Of a DNA stretch of 47,500 bases, positions 37,997 to 47,500 are shown piece after piece. Position numbers and translations under genes: made by a program. The notes below the pieces were generated by a model. That model was not told the origin of the DNA. It was given only the letters and a program-made list of their open reading frames with translations, and did no database searches. Position 1 is the first letter of the stretch; each line of letters opens with the position of its first letter. This DNA is from Mesostigma viride (Eukaryota; Streptophyta; Mesostigmatophyceae; Mesostigmatales; Mesostigmataceae): contig RPFO01001075.1 of assembly GCA_009746045.1 (NCBI GenBank), positions 1-47,500 on the forward strand. The letters run 5' to 3'.

Positions 37997-38336
37997 ATCA
38001 AGGAGACAGCCAGCGCAGGCAAGAAATCGGGACGATCCGGACCATGGTAGCTCGAGCCTGCCGCTATCTTATCCGCGTTTTCAAGTCGTTCAGGATGATG
38101 AATATGAATGGAGATGGGAATGTGTAGCCTTGTGCATTGAAATTATCAAGGAGACAACCAGCGCAGGCCAGAAATCGGGAGAATCCGGACCATGGTAGCT
38201 CGAGCCTGCCGTTATCTTGTCCGCGTGTTCGAGTCGTTCAGGATTATGAAGATGAATGGTGATGGAAAGGTGTATCCTTGTGCATTGAAATTATGGCTGG
38301 CTTACGTGTAGAGCGACTAGATGATCTAGACGGTGG
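37997..38336 (+). repeat. Dispersed repeat D, tandem pair
   Basis: Two copies (about 37997-38150 and 38151-38336) begin TCAAGGAGACA(A/G)CCAGCGC, continue TCCGGACCATGGTAGCTCGA, and end TTGTGCATTGAAATTAT. The second continues GGCTGGCTTACGTGTAGAGC. GAAATTATGGCTGGCTTACG occurs again at 39268, just past the Penelope-like fragment. Confidence 0.8.
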
Positions 38337-38494
38337 GGCCGGAAACAGCATGCTTGATCAGGGCGTGTGTTTCGAGCCTAACTGGCCGGGAGTGTCTAGT
38401 GGTGAGCACCATTGCTGCGATCGCTCTCCCACCATTTACGAGGAAATACCCGCAAATGGAAAACCACTGAAAAGGTAGCTAGTCAGTCATCACG

Positions 38495-39263
38495 TTAGCC
38501 ATGCCATGATTCCAAACGTCCAAAAACTGCACACGGTGCAAAGGCAAAAAGCCGGAGGACAGCACTTTCAAATGTGCGGCGGGAACCAAAAGCCCGCGGA
38601 TGCCAGAAAACATCGTGTTGCTGCAGCGACGCGACGATGTGGACAACGAATCCAGTGCCAAGCTCGGAACGGCCGCAAAGGAGATCTGGCATCACAGGGT
38701 TCAGATGTGCGGAGATACTATGCGATCCAGCCGGTCCACGACCTGTTTGTAGAGCTTGTGCCAAGGGGCAGCACCGAACAGATGTGGGTGACGTTGCAAA
38801 AAACATCGGACTTGACGGAGCATAATGTCTCGGTCATAGTCTTTGACCAATAAACGCTGCAAGAGTTCAACAAGAGTCGTGATGAAATCAACACGATAAG
38901 AACAAAGACGGGAAAAACGATGTAACTGAGAAAGAACAACACCATATTTTGCTGTGTGGGGAAGGAGACTGTGAATATCGGGGTAGCGAATAAAAGGAAT
39001 TCGCTGGTATTTAGGATCCTTGCGCTTATCATAGACAGCCGTACGCCAGCCCTTCTTGTTATGGGTAAGAGGTAATTGCAATGAGTATCCTCCGACGTGA
39101 GCTTTAATGTGAGGGACGCTTGCGGGTAGATGCCAGGCAGACCAGCGGTGATATACAAATGGGTTGCGAAATCAGGGTTGTCGAAAGCGATGACATCATC
39201 AATGTATCGACATGTATGGATAAAACGCCTGATGAGAACATCATCGTTTGAGGCAATGAGCAT
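38495..39263 (-). mobile_element. Penelope-like reverse transcriptase fragment
   Basis: Minus-strand frames encode RRFIHTCRYIDDVIAF, with the YIDD catalytic box of reverse transcriptases. Then come LPGIYPQASLTLKLTSEDTHCNYLLP and, after a frame change near 39070, GWRTAVYDKRKDPKYQRIPFIRYPDIHSLLPHTAKYGVVLSQLHRFSRLCS and DFITTLVELLQRLLVKDYDRDIML. The order YIDD, then a Y..QLHR..R.CS segment, then DF..L..LL..L...GY-like sequence fits Penelope-like elements, not the LINEs nearby. It is truncated and frame-broken. Repeat D sequence flanks it on both sides. Confidence 0.65.
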
Positions 39264-39299
39264 ATTGAAATTATGGCTGGCTTACGTGTGGTGTTATTT

Positions 39300-41120
39300 T
39301 AATTGATTACGTCCATCGCAAGCAAGACCAGCTTCCATGATATTTTTCTTGCAATTAAATTGAAAAAATAAAGAAAGTATTGCGGCTTTAGATAGTATTT
39401 CCTGTGCACGATTTGTCTAGCGTGAGATAGGCAGTGTTGCTTATCTCACTCAGCCCGACATGTAAGGCAACAAGCGCACGCTTCTATATTGGATGGCAAA
39501 AGCCCCCCAGAAAAATAGCTTTGTCCTCACCACACCCGATGGGGATTTGTGGGCACAAACCAATGCACAGGGAACACACCATCTGATGTATCCTGTCGTT
39601 TCCTGGGAGCTGCAGGGCACGCAGGCGCAGGGCTGCCCTTCATGGTTTGTCCGTTTCCTAAATCATTGACCTAAGGAAAAGGCCATCACTTGAGAGATGA
39701 AAGAAAGCAACTATCGGTCGAAATGCAAGCAGCAGCCTGAAGCGGTATCTCTTATAGTACAAACTACAACGCCCCAATCCATGCAGGTCCTTGGGAGTGA
39801 GCTCCCTGATACTGGCATCTGGCATCCGCACAGACGGCACAGGCGTCTGCAGGAAAGTACAAAGGGGCCGCTGTATTCCGGTGCTTCGGTTGCCGTCTGA
39901 GCATCTGCACTCCCAGGGGGGCGTGTTGAGATGAGGATATTGCAGTGAGAGATAAGATCAGCTACCAACCACACATCAGACGAGCAAATTTGGTAACTAC
40001 AACCAACTGCCAGGAAGTTACCCAACTCACCCTTCCCAAATCTTCTTTTTAAAGAAATTCTATCCATTGATGTACACTTAGTTCACACGATACCACACAC
40101 AACTTATCGTTCTTGACCTTCAATCAAAAGGGGGAGTACTGCAGCAGGTAAAACGATAAGAAGCCAAAAACTTACAAAAATGCTGTACGAGGAAAACAGC
40201 CCAGGAGACATTACATGGCAGAGCTCATATTGAGTAGCAAGCGTGTGATATGCACCTTAAAGGGGGTATGCACAGCAATAACAATAACCATCTAGAATGA
40301 AACTTGCGAGAAACTTATCAATTCACACAAAGATAAGGTTCCCTGGTCTCCAGACGCGGCACTTCAACCACACCCTCTTGTGCAAGCATATTCAAAAGGG
40401 CAGCTACTCAACGCGATGTACTGCCTGGCCCTCAGTGACCAGCAGACTGTTGTTGACCCAACTCACATGCCTCCGCTGGGATATCACGGCTGAAGACACC
40501 CTAACCCTTAAAGCACAAATAAAGTTGAGAAAAAAACTAGCATGGTACCACACTGGTAAACCCAGAGCCCTACTATTAGCTAAGAGTTCACATCAGTTGT
40601 GCCACAAACCACCTAGCCAACAAAACAAACAATACCCTTGCAAAACCTCCATGATTACCAAGGCTTACCGAACCATCATTTTTCCAACTGCCACAAAACC
40701 GACTACCCATACGAACAGTCCGCCTCTGCAGTGCCAAGGCAATCTGAGTATAAAGAGAAAAAGAAAAACCATTGATGGCCACAAACAATCATGGTCCACA
40801 CATCCTCCAGTCTTCGTGTGTGATAGGAATGCCCGCAGCATCGTCAATGATCCAAACAAATTTGAATAAAATTCAGCGAGTCAGGCGCTACAAGCAATTA
40901 AAAACCTCTGCAGAAAAAATCCGATGCTTCTACGTCCAGAAAGTATCGCGCCTCAGGACGCCTTGGGATGATTAGACATAAAAATTTAAAAAGCACCACA
41001 GCGCGTAACCAGACCGTCCTTAGACAATGGATACTTCGAACAAGATCAGAGCCTAATTGCCGAGAAAAAAACTTCAACGCCAAATTACCTTTGAACATGA
41101 GCCGGAATCCATGGCGACGT
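39300..41120. other. No gene recognised
   Basis: AT-rich sequence with many short frames, none with domain-like composition. The part nearest 41126 should contain the 3'UTR of the HMG gene. Confidence 0.45.
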
Positions 41121-41126
41121 CGCCGC

Positions 41127-41622
41127 CTAATCCTCCTCTTCTTCCTCCTCGGGAGGCTCGTACTTCTCCATCTCTTCTTGATATCGCTGCTTGTCAGCCT
41201 CGGCTTTCTTTAGGAAAGGCTGCTTGTTTCCGTACAAACAACAATGAGCACAAATATTTGCAAAAGCAACTTCAGCCGGAAACAAGGAGCGCGCGGTTGG
41301 CCACCACATCGGCGGGGCGACACGCGCGCCACTGGCAGAAAACACGACACTTTTCATGGAAACCCGGACATAGGGTCCAGGACTGCAAGAAAATCTAAGC
41401 AATGTGCAAACAAACTCAACGAACCTTCTTGTCTTTCTCATCCATCGCGCCCCACCGTTGCCCCAAAAGTCGACCGAGCTCGCCAAACGAACAGTCTGGG
41501 TTTTCTTGCTTGATAATTTCCCGATTTTCTTTGCAAAAAAACATGTAGGGTGCTAGAGGCCGCTTGGGCGCGTTGGGGTCCTTCAGCTTCTTCTCCCTCT
41601 TTTCTTTTGCAGCCTTCGGCAT
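41127..41622 (-). CDS. HMG-box protein (HMGB/NHP6-like), two exons
   Basis: Exon 1 covers 41622-41425 and exon 2 41219-41127 on the minus strand. The 205-nt intron runs GTTCGT to AAGCAG, and the spliced frame (DEKDKK|PFLKKAEADK) makes a 96-residue protein. It has a basic N-terminus (MPKAAKEKREKKLK) and one complete HMG box from DPNAPKRPLAPYMFFCKENR through FGELGRLLGQRW to KAEADKQRYQEEMEKY. A short acidic tail (PPEEEEEED) follows. HMG boxes bind the DNA minor groove and bend it; NHP6/HMGB proteins assist nucleosome remodelling and transcription in the nucleus. An upstream in-frame ATG at 41673 would add 17 residues. The ATG at 41622 matches the family start better. Confidence 0.92.
41220..41424 (-). 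other. Intron of the HMG gene
   Basis: A 205-nt intron within the last helix of the HMG box. The acceptor could be AAG or AAGCAG (a tandem choice adding one Gln); the second gives the usual KKPF sequence. Confidence 0.8.
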
Positions 41623-41911
41623 GGTGAACAAGCTATGAAGAGCAGGCTGGGATTCTGAGTTTTCAAGGTGCAAGCGGCCCTTTCTCCCCCGTCTTTGATC
41701 TCGCCCTCACTGAAAACGCTCTCGTTTTTCCCTCCCGGGCAGCCAAGAACCGGTTCGGAACCGGTCCAGCCTCCTGCACTTTCGAAATTTTCGAAATCAG
41801 GATTTCGAATCAACAACGACGTTGGGCTCCTGGAGGGAGCCTGAAGTCAAGATATTTGAAGGGCGCGGGCAGCAAACGACGGAAAAGGATACTTGCTTGT
41901 AGTAATACCGA

Positions 41912-42250
41912 ATGATCAATCAGGATCGGCCAGCGCCGGCGCCGAAGCGGTTGTTCCACGGGTCCGCCTCCGCGGTGGATTACGCCACGCGGGTGGTTCG
42001 TGCCATCAGAGGTTCAAGGCGCAAATCCCGTCAGCAGGCCAATGAGAGCAGGCAAAATGACGGCGTCCAACGTTCTCGCGTGCAGCGCCGCGCCGCAGCG
42101 CTTTTTTCCACCCACAGGCCCGATCCTGATTCCTGCCACATTTCAAAAACTGGATGCGGGGAGAGCCGGCGAGGTCGCTGAAAGGGCGCGCGCGCGAAGT
42201 CCAGAGTCGCCACCGCCGCGCCGCTCCAACACCTCGTCAAAGGTGTAGTA
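41912..42250 (+). other. Possible exon of an unknown gene, head-to-head with HMG
   Basis: Two overlapping plus frames (RLFHGSASAVDYATRVVRAIRG...; MTASNVLACSAAPQRFFPPTG...) and long minus frames coexist in this GC-rich stretch. None has a known domain, and which strand codes, if any, cannot be told. The location 290 bp from the HMG start would allow a bidirectional promoter. Confidence 0.2.
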
Positions 42251-44697
42251 AGTTTTTGGCGGGAAAGTATCATACAGAACTTCTGGCGGGAAACAGCTGC
42301 CGACCGTTGGGTGGAATTGGCTGGAATGGTGCTGGCATCTGGAGACAGGATTCCTGATGAGTGATGAGTCCTGAACTCGATCAGGACAGCGGAGACAGCA
42401 ATCCCACCGCGACTCCGCGAGACGCATGACCGTCTCGAACGTGCGCGCGAGAGAAACTTTTTTAGGTAGTCTCCCGCTGCAGACGCCAGACAGCGGAGAG
42501 CCGGAGACGTTCTGTGAATTGTGAAACCCATAAGTAACAGCTTCAATGGAACTGAAGGGTGATTCGAGCTCGGTGTGGCGATCGAGTGCGGAAAAGATCA
42601 ATGAGCAAAGGCCCTCGTCGTCACAGTGTTCGGCAGTCCGCTCGTGCTGATGCCCGGCCGGCCGAGGCTGGCTTGAGCATTCGTGAACACGTGGACGCGA
42701 TCTCTGGTCATCCAGGTATATTAATTCGTAGAGCAACTCGTGCGGGACTCTTTGGATGCGTACTGCAGGTTTTCTCTGGCGTATTCTACATCTCTGAGCA
42801 TAGAGACAGATTTGTATTAAGTTTAAAATAAGCAGGAGAGCAGTTTCAGCATGGCACTGATTACTATGAGAAAACCTCATGTTAAAGCCGGAGCGCCTGT
42901 CAGTCGGCAGCGCTACCCTGGTTGCATGGGGGGCACCCACATCGCCGCGGGGCGGTGCGCTTTCGGCAAAGTACAACAATAAAGAAGGCGCAAGGCTGTC
43001 GCTAGCGTAAAGAGCCAGAAGTTGGATAGCAGCGCAGAAGCACTGGAGGAATTTGACATGTGGATCAGGGGCAATATTTCTTAAAATAGCAATGCAAGTA
43101 TCTTATACTCGGTGTATATGTCTTGCTCCTGTACAATCAGTCGATTTGGTGCAGGTAGAGGCAATCTGGGATAAAGTGTCTAATGTTTCTCGAGTGTAAG
43201 CTTCGTTGTCAGGTAAGCCTTTTGGGTAATATATCATCGAAGTCACGTCCTCGATCCCATCGCATGGTAAGGAGTGCAAAAATGTGCCCAGAAGGATGAT
43301 GTAAAACTAGTGGTCACCGTCACCAAAACTATGTTGTGCTGTCACCGTGGTGATGGTGGTCATATTGTCAGGTGATCCAATGGTATAGCCTTTTCTCAAA
43401 GGGAGCACCAGGCCCCTCCCTCCCCCACCCGGCCCTCTCTGCCTGCCGGAGCGGGAGCCCCGTGCCCCTCATGCCCTGTTTCAAACGTTTCGGCTCGGCT
43501 TGGCTACAATCAACTGCGGACGAGGTAGCAACACCCGACATACAACAGCACCAGGCATGGGTGGTGCATCAGACGTCCTGCACAACAACGGGAACGGCAC
43601 ATCCGCAGTCCACTGCAAGCCCACACTGATAGCCTGTGGCCGGCCGGTCATTCTCCGCATCGTCCTTGACGCCCCACCTTGACAAGGCATGGACGGAGCT
43701 GGCTGATGGGGACGTCAGTCATTAGCACTTGTGCTCCGCCACATTATGGGTGTACTACAGCCTAACACTCCTTGGCCTCAATCCAGAAGAAAACGCACTG
43801 ACCTCGCGACGTCCGTTGCCTCACAGCTAGACCATCAAGGTCTCGCTCTGAATGCTAGCCAGCCATACTTTCAACGTGCAAGGCTACACATTTTCAACTC
43901 CATTCATCTCCATGTCACCTCTAATGATTCGACAAATGCGGATACGGCAAGGCTTGAGCTATCATGGTGCCGGATTCTCCAGGTTTCTGGCCAGCGCTGG
44001 TTGTCTGATTGGTGCATGTACTACAGAGAGCTACTGTATACTACACAGAGCATCAAGCATGGACACGGGTTTTGTGGGAGCTACCACTGGTTAGGCCAAG
44101 TACCATTACCAAGCACGGATACTTTGGTTGTGCCTACATGAAAGAATGTGTTTGTGAACGCATGCTTCATTTGCCAGGGTTAACCTGTCAGGAAAATTTT
44201 CTCCTGTACACATTTCCAACAGAAAATCGCCCACCTGTTTTAACAGGCCAACTACGTGGGTGACCAGGGAGGGCTTTAATTATTGCCAGGGGTTTGATGC
44301 AGGGCCAACCTGGCCAGCGCGGCATGCCCTCGTTTGGCGCAGGGGTCCATATTCCCGCAGCTAGTCTCCAGATGCAATCTGTGCTGGTGGCTCGCATATA
44401 GTTGCCCCGGCGCCACCTGACGGCTGACAGTCATGCACATGCTGGCGCCAATTGATCGAATGCAGGAGGTGCAGCTGCACGTATGTGACCACTGCGTTAT
44501 ATTCTGATAATAGCTACAGCATTGAGACCATCGAGGGAGTTGTTGTTGCTCATAGGCTTGTTTGCACAGTGGGAGTCCGGCGATGTTGGTGGCTTGGTGC
44601 CAAGATGTGCCTGCATAACTTTCTAAAGTTAATGAGCAGTTATGTGTAGTTTGCCGTAATAACACGAAAGTTTGTAAGGTTGCTCGCAGCTATCAAT
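42251..44697. other. No gene recognised
   Basis: About 2.4 kb with scattered frames only. 43800-44010 is a diverged minus-strand copy of repeat D (TTTCTGGCCAGCGCTGGTTG, CTATCATGGTGCCGGATTCTCC). The rest has nothing I can name. Confidence 0.45.
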
Positions 44698-44835
44698 TAA
44701 ACACGTGCTCCCATTGGTGAATCACGTACGGAGCACCGGAGTGCTTTTAATCCCATATATGCACAGCAGGATCCCGTGTATGCACAGCAGGAAAAGGGGC
44801 AGAGATCCCCCCCTTTCCTTCATGCCTCGATCAAG
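44698..44835 (-). mobile_element. Subfamily C 3' terminus, minus strand
   Basis: Matches 34015-34130 (ACGTGCTCCC, CGGAGCACCG, AGTGCTTTTAATCCC, AAAGGGGCAGAGA). It is a short 5'-truncated half-LINE end that abuts copy 4. Confidence 0.7.
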
Positions 44836-44849
44836 CATGCCATGCACAG

Positions 44850-45880
44850 GACATCGCACAGGACATCGCCGCCCAGACGGCATCTGCTGGCCCAGCCAGC
44901 GATGCTCCTCCCACCCAGACCTGGGCGGACATGCTGAAGCACCACACCACCTCCACCACCTCCACCATCGCGGGCGCACAGCTCAAGCAACACACGCTAG
45001 CTCGACCTCACCCAGCGCAGCCACAATGTCATCGTCAAGCACTTCGACCAGCCGGCAGGTGAGACCTCGGAGACTATTCTCATGGCATTCAAGCGCGACA
45101 TTCTTACCCCCATGCAACTCACTGGTGAGGTGCGGATGTCGGCTGTCCGCCTTCCCCGCGCGCGGGGTATTAAGGCTGGCCCGGCTCCCCTGCTCCTCAC
45201 CTTTAAGTACATGGCGGATAAGCTGTCGTTTCTTAAATGCCGGAAGAAGCTCTTGGGGACTTCATACACGCTGGACGAAGACTTGACCCTGGCCCAGCAA
45301 CAGCGGCGACGGGAGCTATGGCCGACCTACCTCCAGCTCCGGCAGCTCTAGCGCAGGGGGGAAACCGGTATACTGCATGGAGGGCCGGGACGTCATCGAT
45401 CCACGTCGACCACAAGCGCCCTGGCAGGCGCCGCCCCGGCCTGCCACCCGGCCATGCAGCAACCCCAGTCTAGGGAATATAGCAGTAGTGTAGATTAGTC
45501 AGGCTTAGCTTAGCACGTGGCACAGGCCTACGCGCATGTGTGCCCATAATGGCCCCCTCCATGGATGATGCCTTCAGAATTTAGCCATGCTCTGCCTATT
45601 ATGGGACTCCGGGCCATGGATGATGCATTAAGAATTCAGCCAAGCTCTGCCTATGCATGTGTATAGCCGGCCATGATGATCCTCCACCCGTGCCAGGCCT
45701 TCGATCATTGAGCTCTGAGAGATCATGGTGGTGCAGGTGCCCTTGGTGCACGTATAGCAGGTGTAGTTTACACCCTACCCTTGCAGGAAGTAGCCCAGAA
45801 TGTATAAAAAGCCATATGCCCCTTCTCAGCTAGGGATATGTGCTGCATGCAAGTGCTCCCAACGGAGCATAATATATGGG
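44850..45880 (+). mobile_element. Half-LINE copy 4, 5' truncated
   Basis: ORF1 pieces with frame changes: SDAPPTQTWADMLKHHTTSTTSTIA, then (QCH)RQALRP-type shifted sequence, then DILTPMQLTGEVRM, then KAGPAPLLLTFKYMADKLSFLKCRKKLLGTSYTLDEDLTLAQQQRRRELWPTYLQLRQL (stop 45349-45351). A 3'UTR follows, ending TATGTGCTGCATGCAAGTGCTCC-CAAC-GGAGCATAA. It is a different subfamily member of the same ORF1-only design. Confidence 0.82.
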
Positions 45881-46069
45881 TGCTTAATTATCATGCACCT
45901 GGCCCGCGCCATGACGTTCGATGCCTGCGTTGCTTGCTTCCTATACACTGTACAATAAAGTCGCCAAGCTGTGTCTAAACTAAGATAATACCCAATATGA
46001 AGGACGTTGGCAACCGCAATTCTGTCGTTAGGCGTACGTTAGCTACAATATTTGCACCAGATCGATAAT
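45881..46069. other. No feature seen
   Basis: Short AT-rich spacer without a coding frame. Confidence 0.4.
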
Positions 46070-46108
46070 ATCAAGGAGACAACCAGCGCAGGCCAGAGAT
46101 CGGGAGAT
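46070..46108 (+). repeat. Repeat D, 5' fragment
   Basis: TCAAGGAGACAACCAGCGCA and the next few bases match the start of repeat D at 38151. The fragment stops at the microsatellite. Confidence 0.75.
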
Positions 46109-46112
46109 TGAT

Positions 46113-46262
46113 AGATATGAGTTGAGTTGAATTGAATTGAATTGAATTGAATTGAATTGAATTGAATTGAATTGAATTGAATTGAATTGAATTGAATTGA
46201 ATTGAATTGAATTGAATTGAATTGGAACATAACTCCGTTGGGAGTATATGTAGCACATACCC
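46113..46262 (-). mobile_element. (GAATT)n tail plus half-LINE 3' end
   Basis: About 22 AATTG units on plus (46122-46224) are the tail of a minus-strand element. The 3' terminus GGTATGTGCTACATATACTC/CCAACGGAGTTATGTTCC is at 46225-46262. Only about 40 nt of element remain, yet the tail is over 100 nt long. Confidence 0.85.
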
Positions 46263-46264
46263 CT

Positions 46265-46358
46265 GATCACGCGGCTTCCTCCACCTTATCCATCATGAAA
46301 TATGTGCTACATGACCTCCCCACGGAGGCATGTTATAATTTAATTTTTTTTTTTAATA
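46265..46358 (+). mobile_element. LINE family A 3' terminus
   Basis: ATCACGCGGCTTCCTCCACC, then TATGTGCTACATGACCTCC-CCAC-GGAGGCATG and TTATAATTTAAT(T)n. It is truncated inside the 3'UTR. Confidence 0.8.
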
Positions 46359-47500
46359 CCCCTGAGAAGGGGCACATGGATTTTAATACACTCTGGGCTA
46401 CTTCCTGCAAGGGTAGGTTGTTCGTGCACCCAGGTTTACACCCGATAGATATGGTTGGGGCATTATGCAGACCATAATTGTAACTTTCGTGTAGTTTTTT
46501 CCTAATGGGATTAACATGTAGTACTCCGTGGTGCATGGCTATGCGCATGACACGCATGTACTAAATTACTCACAGCAGATGCTAAAGACCTCCATGAGGT
46601 CCGTGCATACCCCTACATGAAACCTGGCCTGTTGCCTTGGTTGGGTGCCTGCATGGGTGGCACTGCCATCGCAATCTCTCGCCGAGGGAAGAGCGCACGG
46701 ATGACACCTGGTGTCTTGAGCAGGCGCCGTCCCTGCTAATCCCAGGACAATGCATGTGCGTTGGGATAAGGAACCAACCCATGGCGCGGGTTAAGTGGCA
46801 TGTCCACATCAGTAGACATCCATTGCAGTGCCATGCGGCCGCCACATAAAGAATGGAATGGCCAAGCACTACTGCAAGACCATGATGGTGTCAGGCTGGA
46901 GAGACTTGGGAATGGGCGTAAACCAGGCAGCCGTGGACAGAACATGGAGCGCAGCCACCTGCATGGCGGGTCCTCCCAGGTCGCTGCTCTAGCTGGCAAC
47001 AGGGAGCAGGCCTCACGAAAGCAGATCCTCCACCTCTGCCAAGCACCTTGCTGAGCAAACGGGAGCGCGTGCATGGAGTAGCCTATATATAATGGTTTCG
47101 AATGATAAAACGAGCCCTAGATATGATAAATATGAACGGCATACACCCTCACTGTGCCGCAACATCGCATGCACACGCGTTCCCTCGACAAGTCCCAACC
47201 AACCAACCGAACAGGCTATCGACCCTGGCTGTCCATTTCTGGCGGTACGATCCTGGCTGTCTTCCGCGCTATGGGGCCAACCAGGGGTGGAGCCTTGGTA
47301 AGAGCAGTCACGGCTGTTCTACTTCAGCTTGACTTAAAGTACTGCCGAGAGGCACCCAGGGGCGAGGAGGGAGGAGGGAAGGCGTTGGGGGGCGGTCACC
47401 ACTGCCATCACACAGGGGTATCCTGTTCATGTTGCTTACCCCCTCACTAAGTGTAAAGCACAACACCCCACGACCTTAACCCCGATGGGGGCAGAGGCGA
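46359..47500. other. No gene recognised
   Basis: 46359-46440 still resembles half-LINE 3'UTR (CCCTGAGAAGGGGCA, GGGCTACTTCCTGCAAGGGT, minus strand). From there to the window end no frame is convincing on either strand. Confidence 0.45.

Noticed and set aside
42143-42979. 278-aa minus ORF as a real gene
   Set aside because: Composition is uneven, there is no domain, and plus-strand frames overlap it; nothing favours it over chance in GC-rich DNA.
46039-46270. Asn/Ser/Ile/Gln/Phe repeat ORFs
   Set aside because: Translation of the (AATTG)n microsatellite only.

Overview
This is nuclear DNA of a eukaryote. Spliceosomal GT-AG introns, nested retrotransposons with target-site duplications, a TATA box at a normal distance from a spliced gene and microsatellite-tailed LINEs all exclude a prokaryotic reading. 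A membrane-anchored secreted alpha-carbonic anhydrase, TGTAA motifs behind its stop codon and a compact HMG-box gene fit an aquatic alga, most likely green. That assignment is an inference of low to moderate confidence.

Region 1 (1-10.6 kb): a plus-strand gene cluster unlike the rest of the window. It holds a broken MYND-finger gene, a small basic ORF, two neighbouring proteins sharing an identically spaced C-x4-C-x10-C-x2-H motif, and a large seven-exon gene (3521-10620) for a protein of about 1,960 residues that I cannot assign. Twelve copies of a 21-nt hairpin (GTTGCGMC-N4-GGCGTTTCT) lie in the spacers and introns of this cluster and nowhere else in the window. Reading frames break repeatedly, often at G or C runs, while the three host genes elsewhere are unbroken. 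The cluster may be a decaying composite mobile element or endogenous viral element, or an ordinary locus with assembly indels.

Region 2 (11.1-22.7 kb): a repeat nest. It contains LINE reverse transcriptase fragments, ORF1-only 'half-LINEs', a truncated LINE with a 12-bp target-site duplication (TSD) inserted in one half-LINE, a 493-bp MITE inside that LINE, a 1.7-kb TTAA-flanked piggyBac-like element between two inverted half-LINE arms of about 1.5 kb, and a tRNA-derived SINE.

Region 3 (22.7-28.5 kb): host genes. A SET-domain protein (minus strand) and a two-exon alpha-carbonic anhydrase (plus strand) are separated by about 2.4 kb without a gene.

Region 4 (28.5-39.3 kb): 30-bp minisatellite arrays interrupted by a LINE, a second piggyBac-like element, a foldback element, more LINE and half-LINE 3' ends, and a Penelope-like reverse transcriptase fragment.

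Region 5 (39.3-47.5 kb): a two-exon HMG-box gene (minus strand), long stretches without recognisable genes, a fourth half-LINE copy and a (GAATT)n tail array.

The best-supported unusual biology is a retrotransposon network. ORF2-bearing LINE ends and ORF1-only elements share a 3' terminus: a TATGTGCTACAT motif and a CTCC-CMAC-GGAG hairpin whose closing pair varies compensatorily, followed by TTAA, AATTC or T-rich tails. The TTAA tails in turn are where both TTAA-specific DNA elements have inserted.
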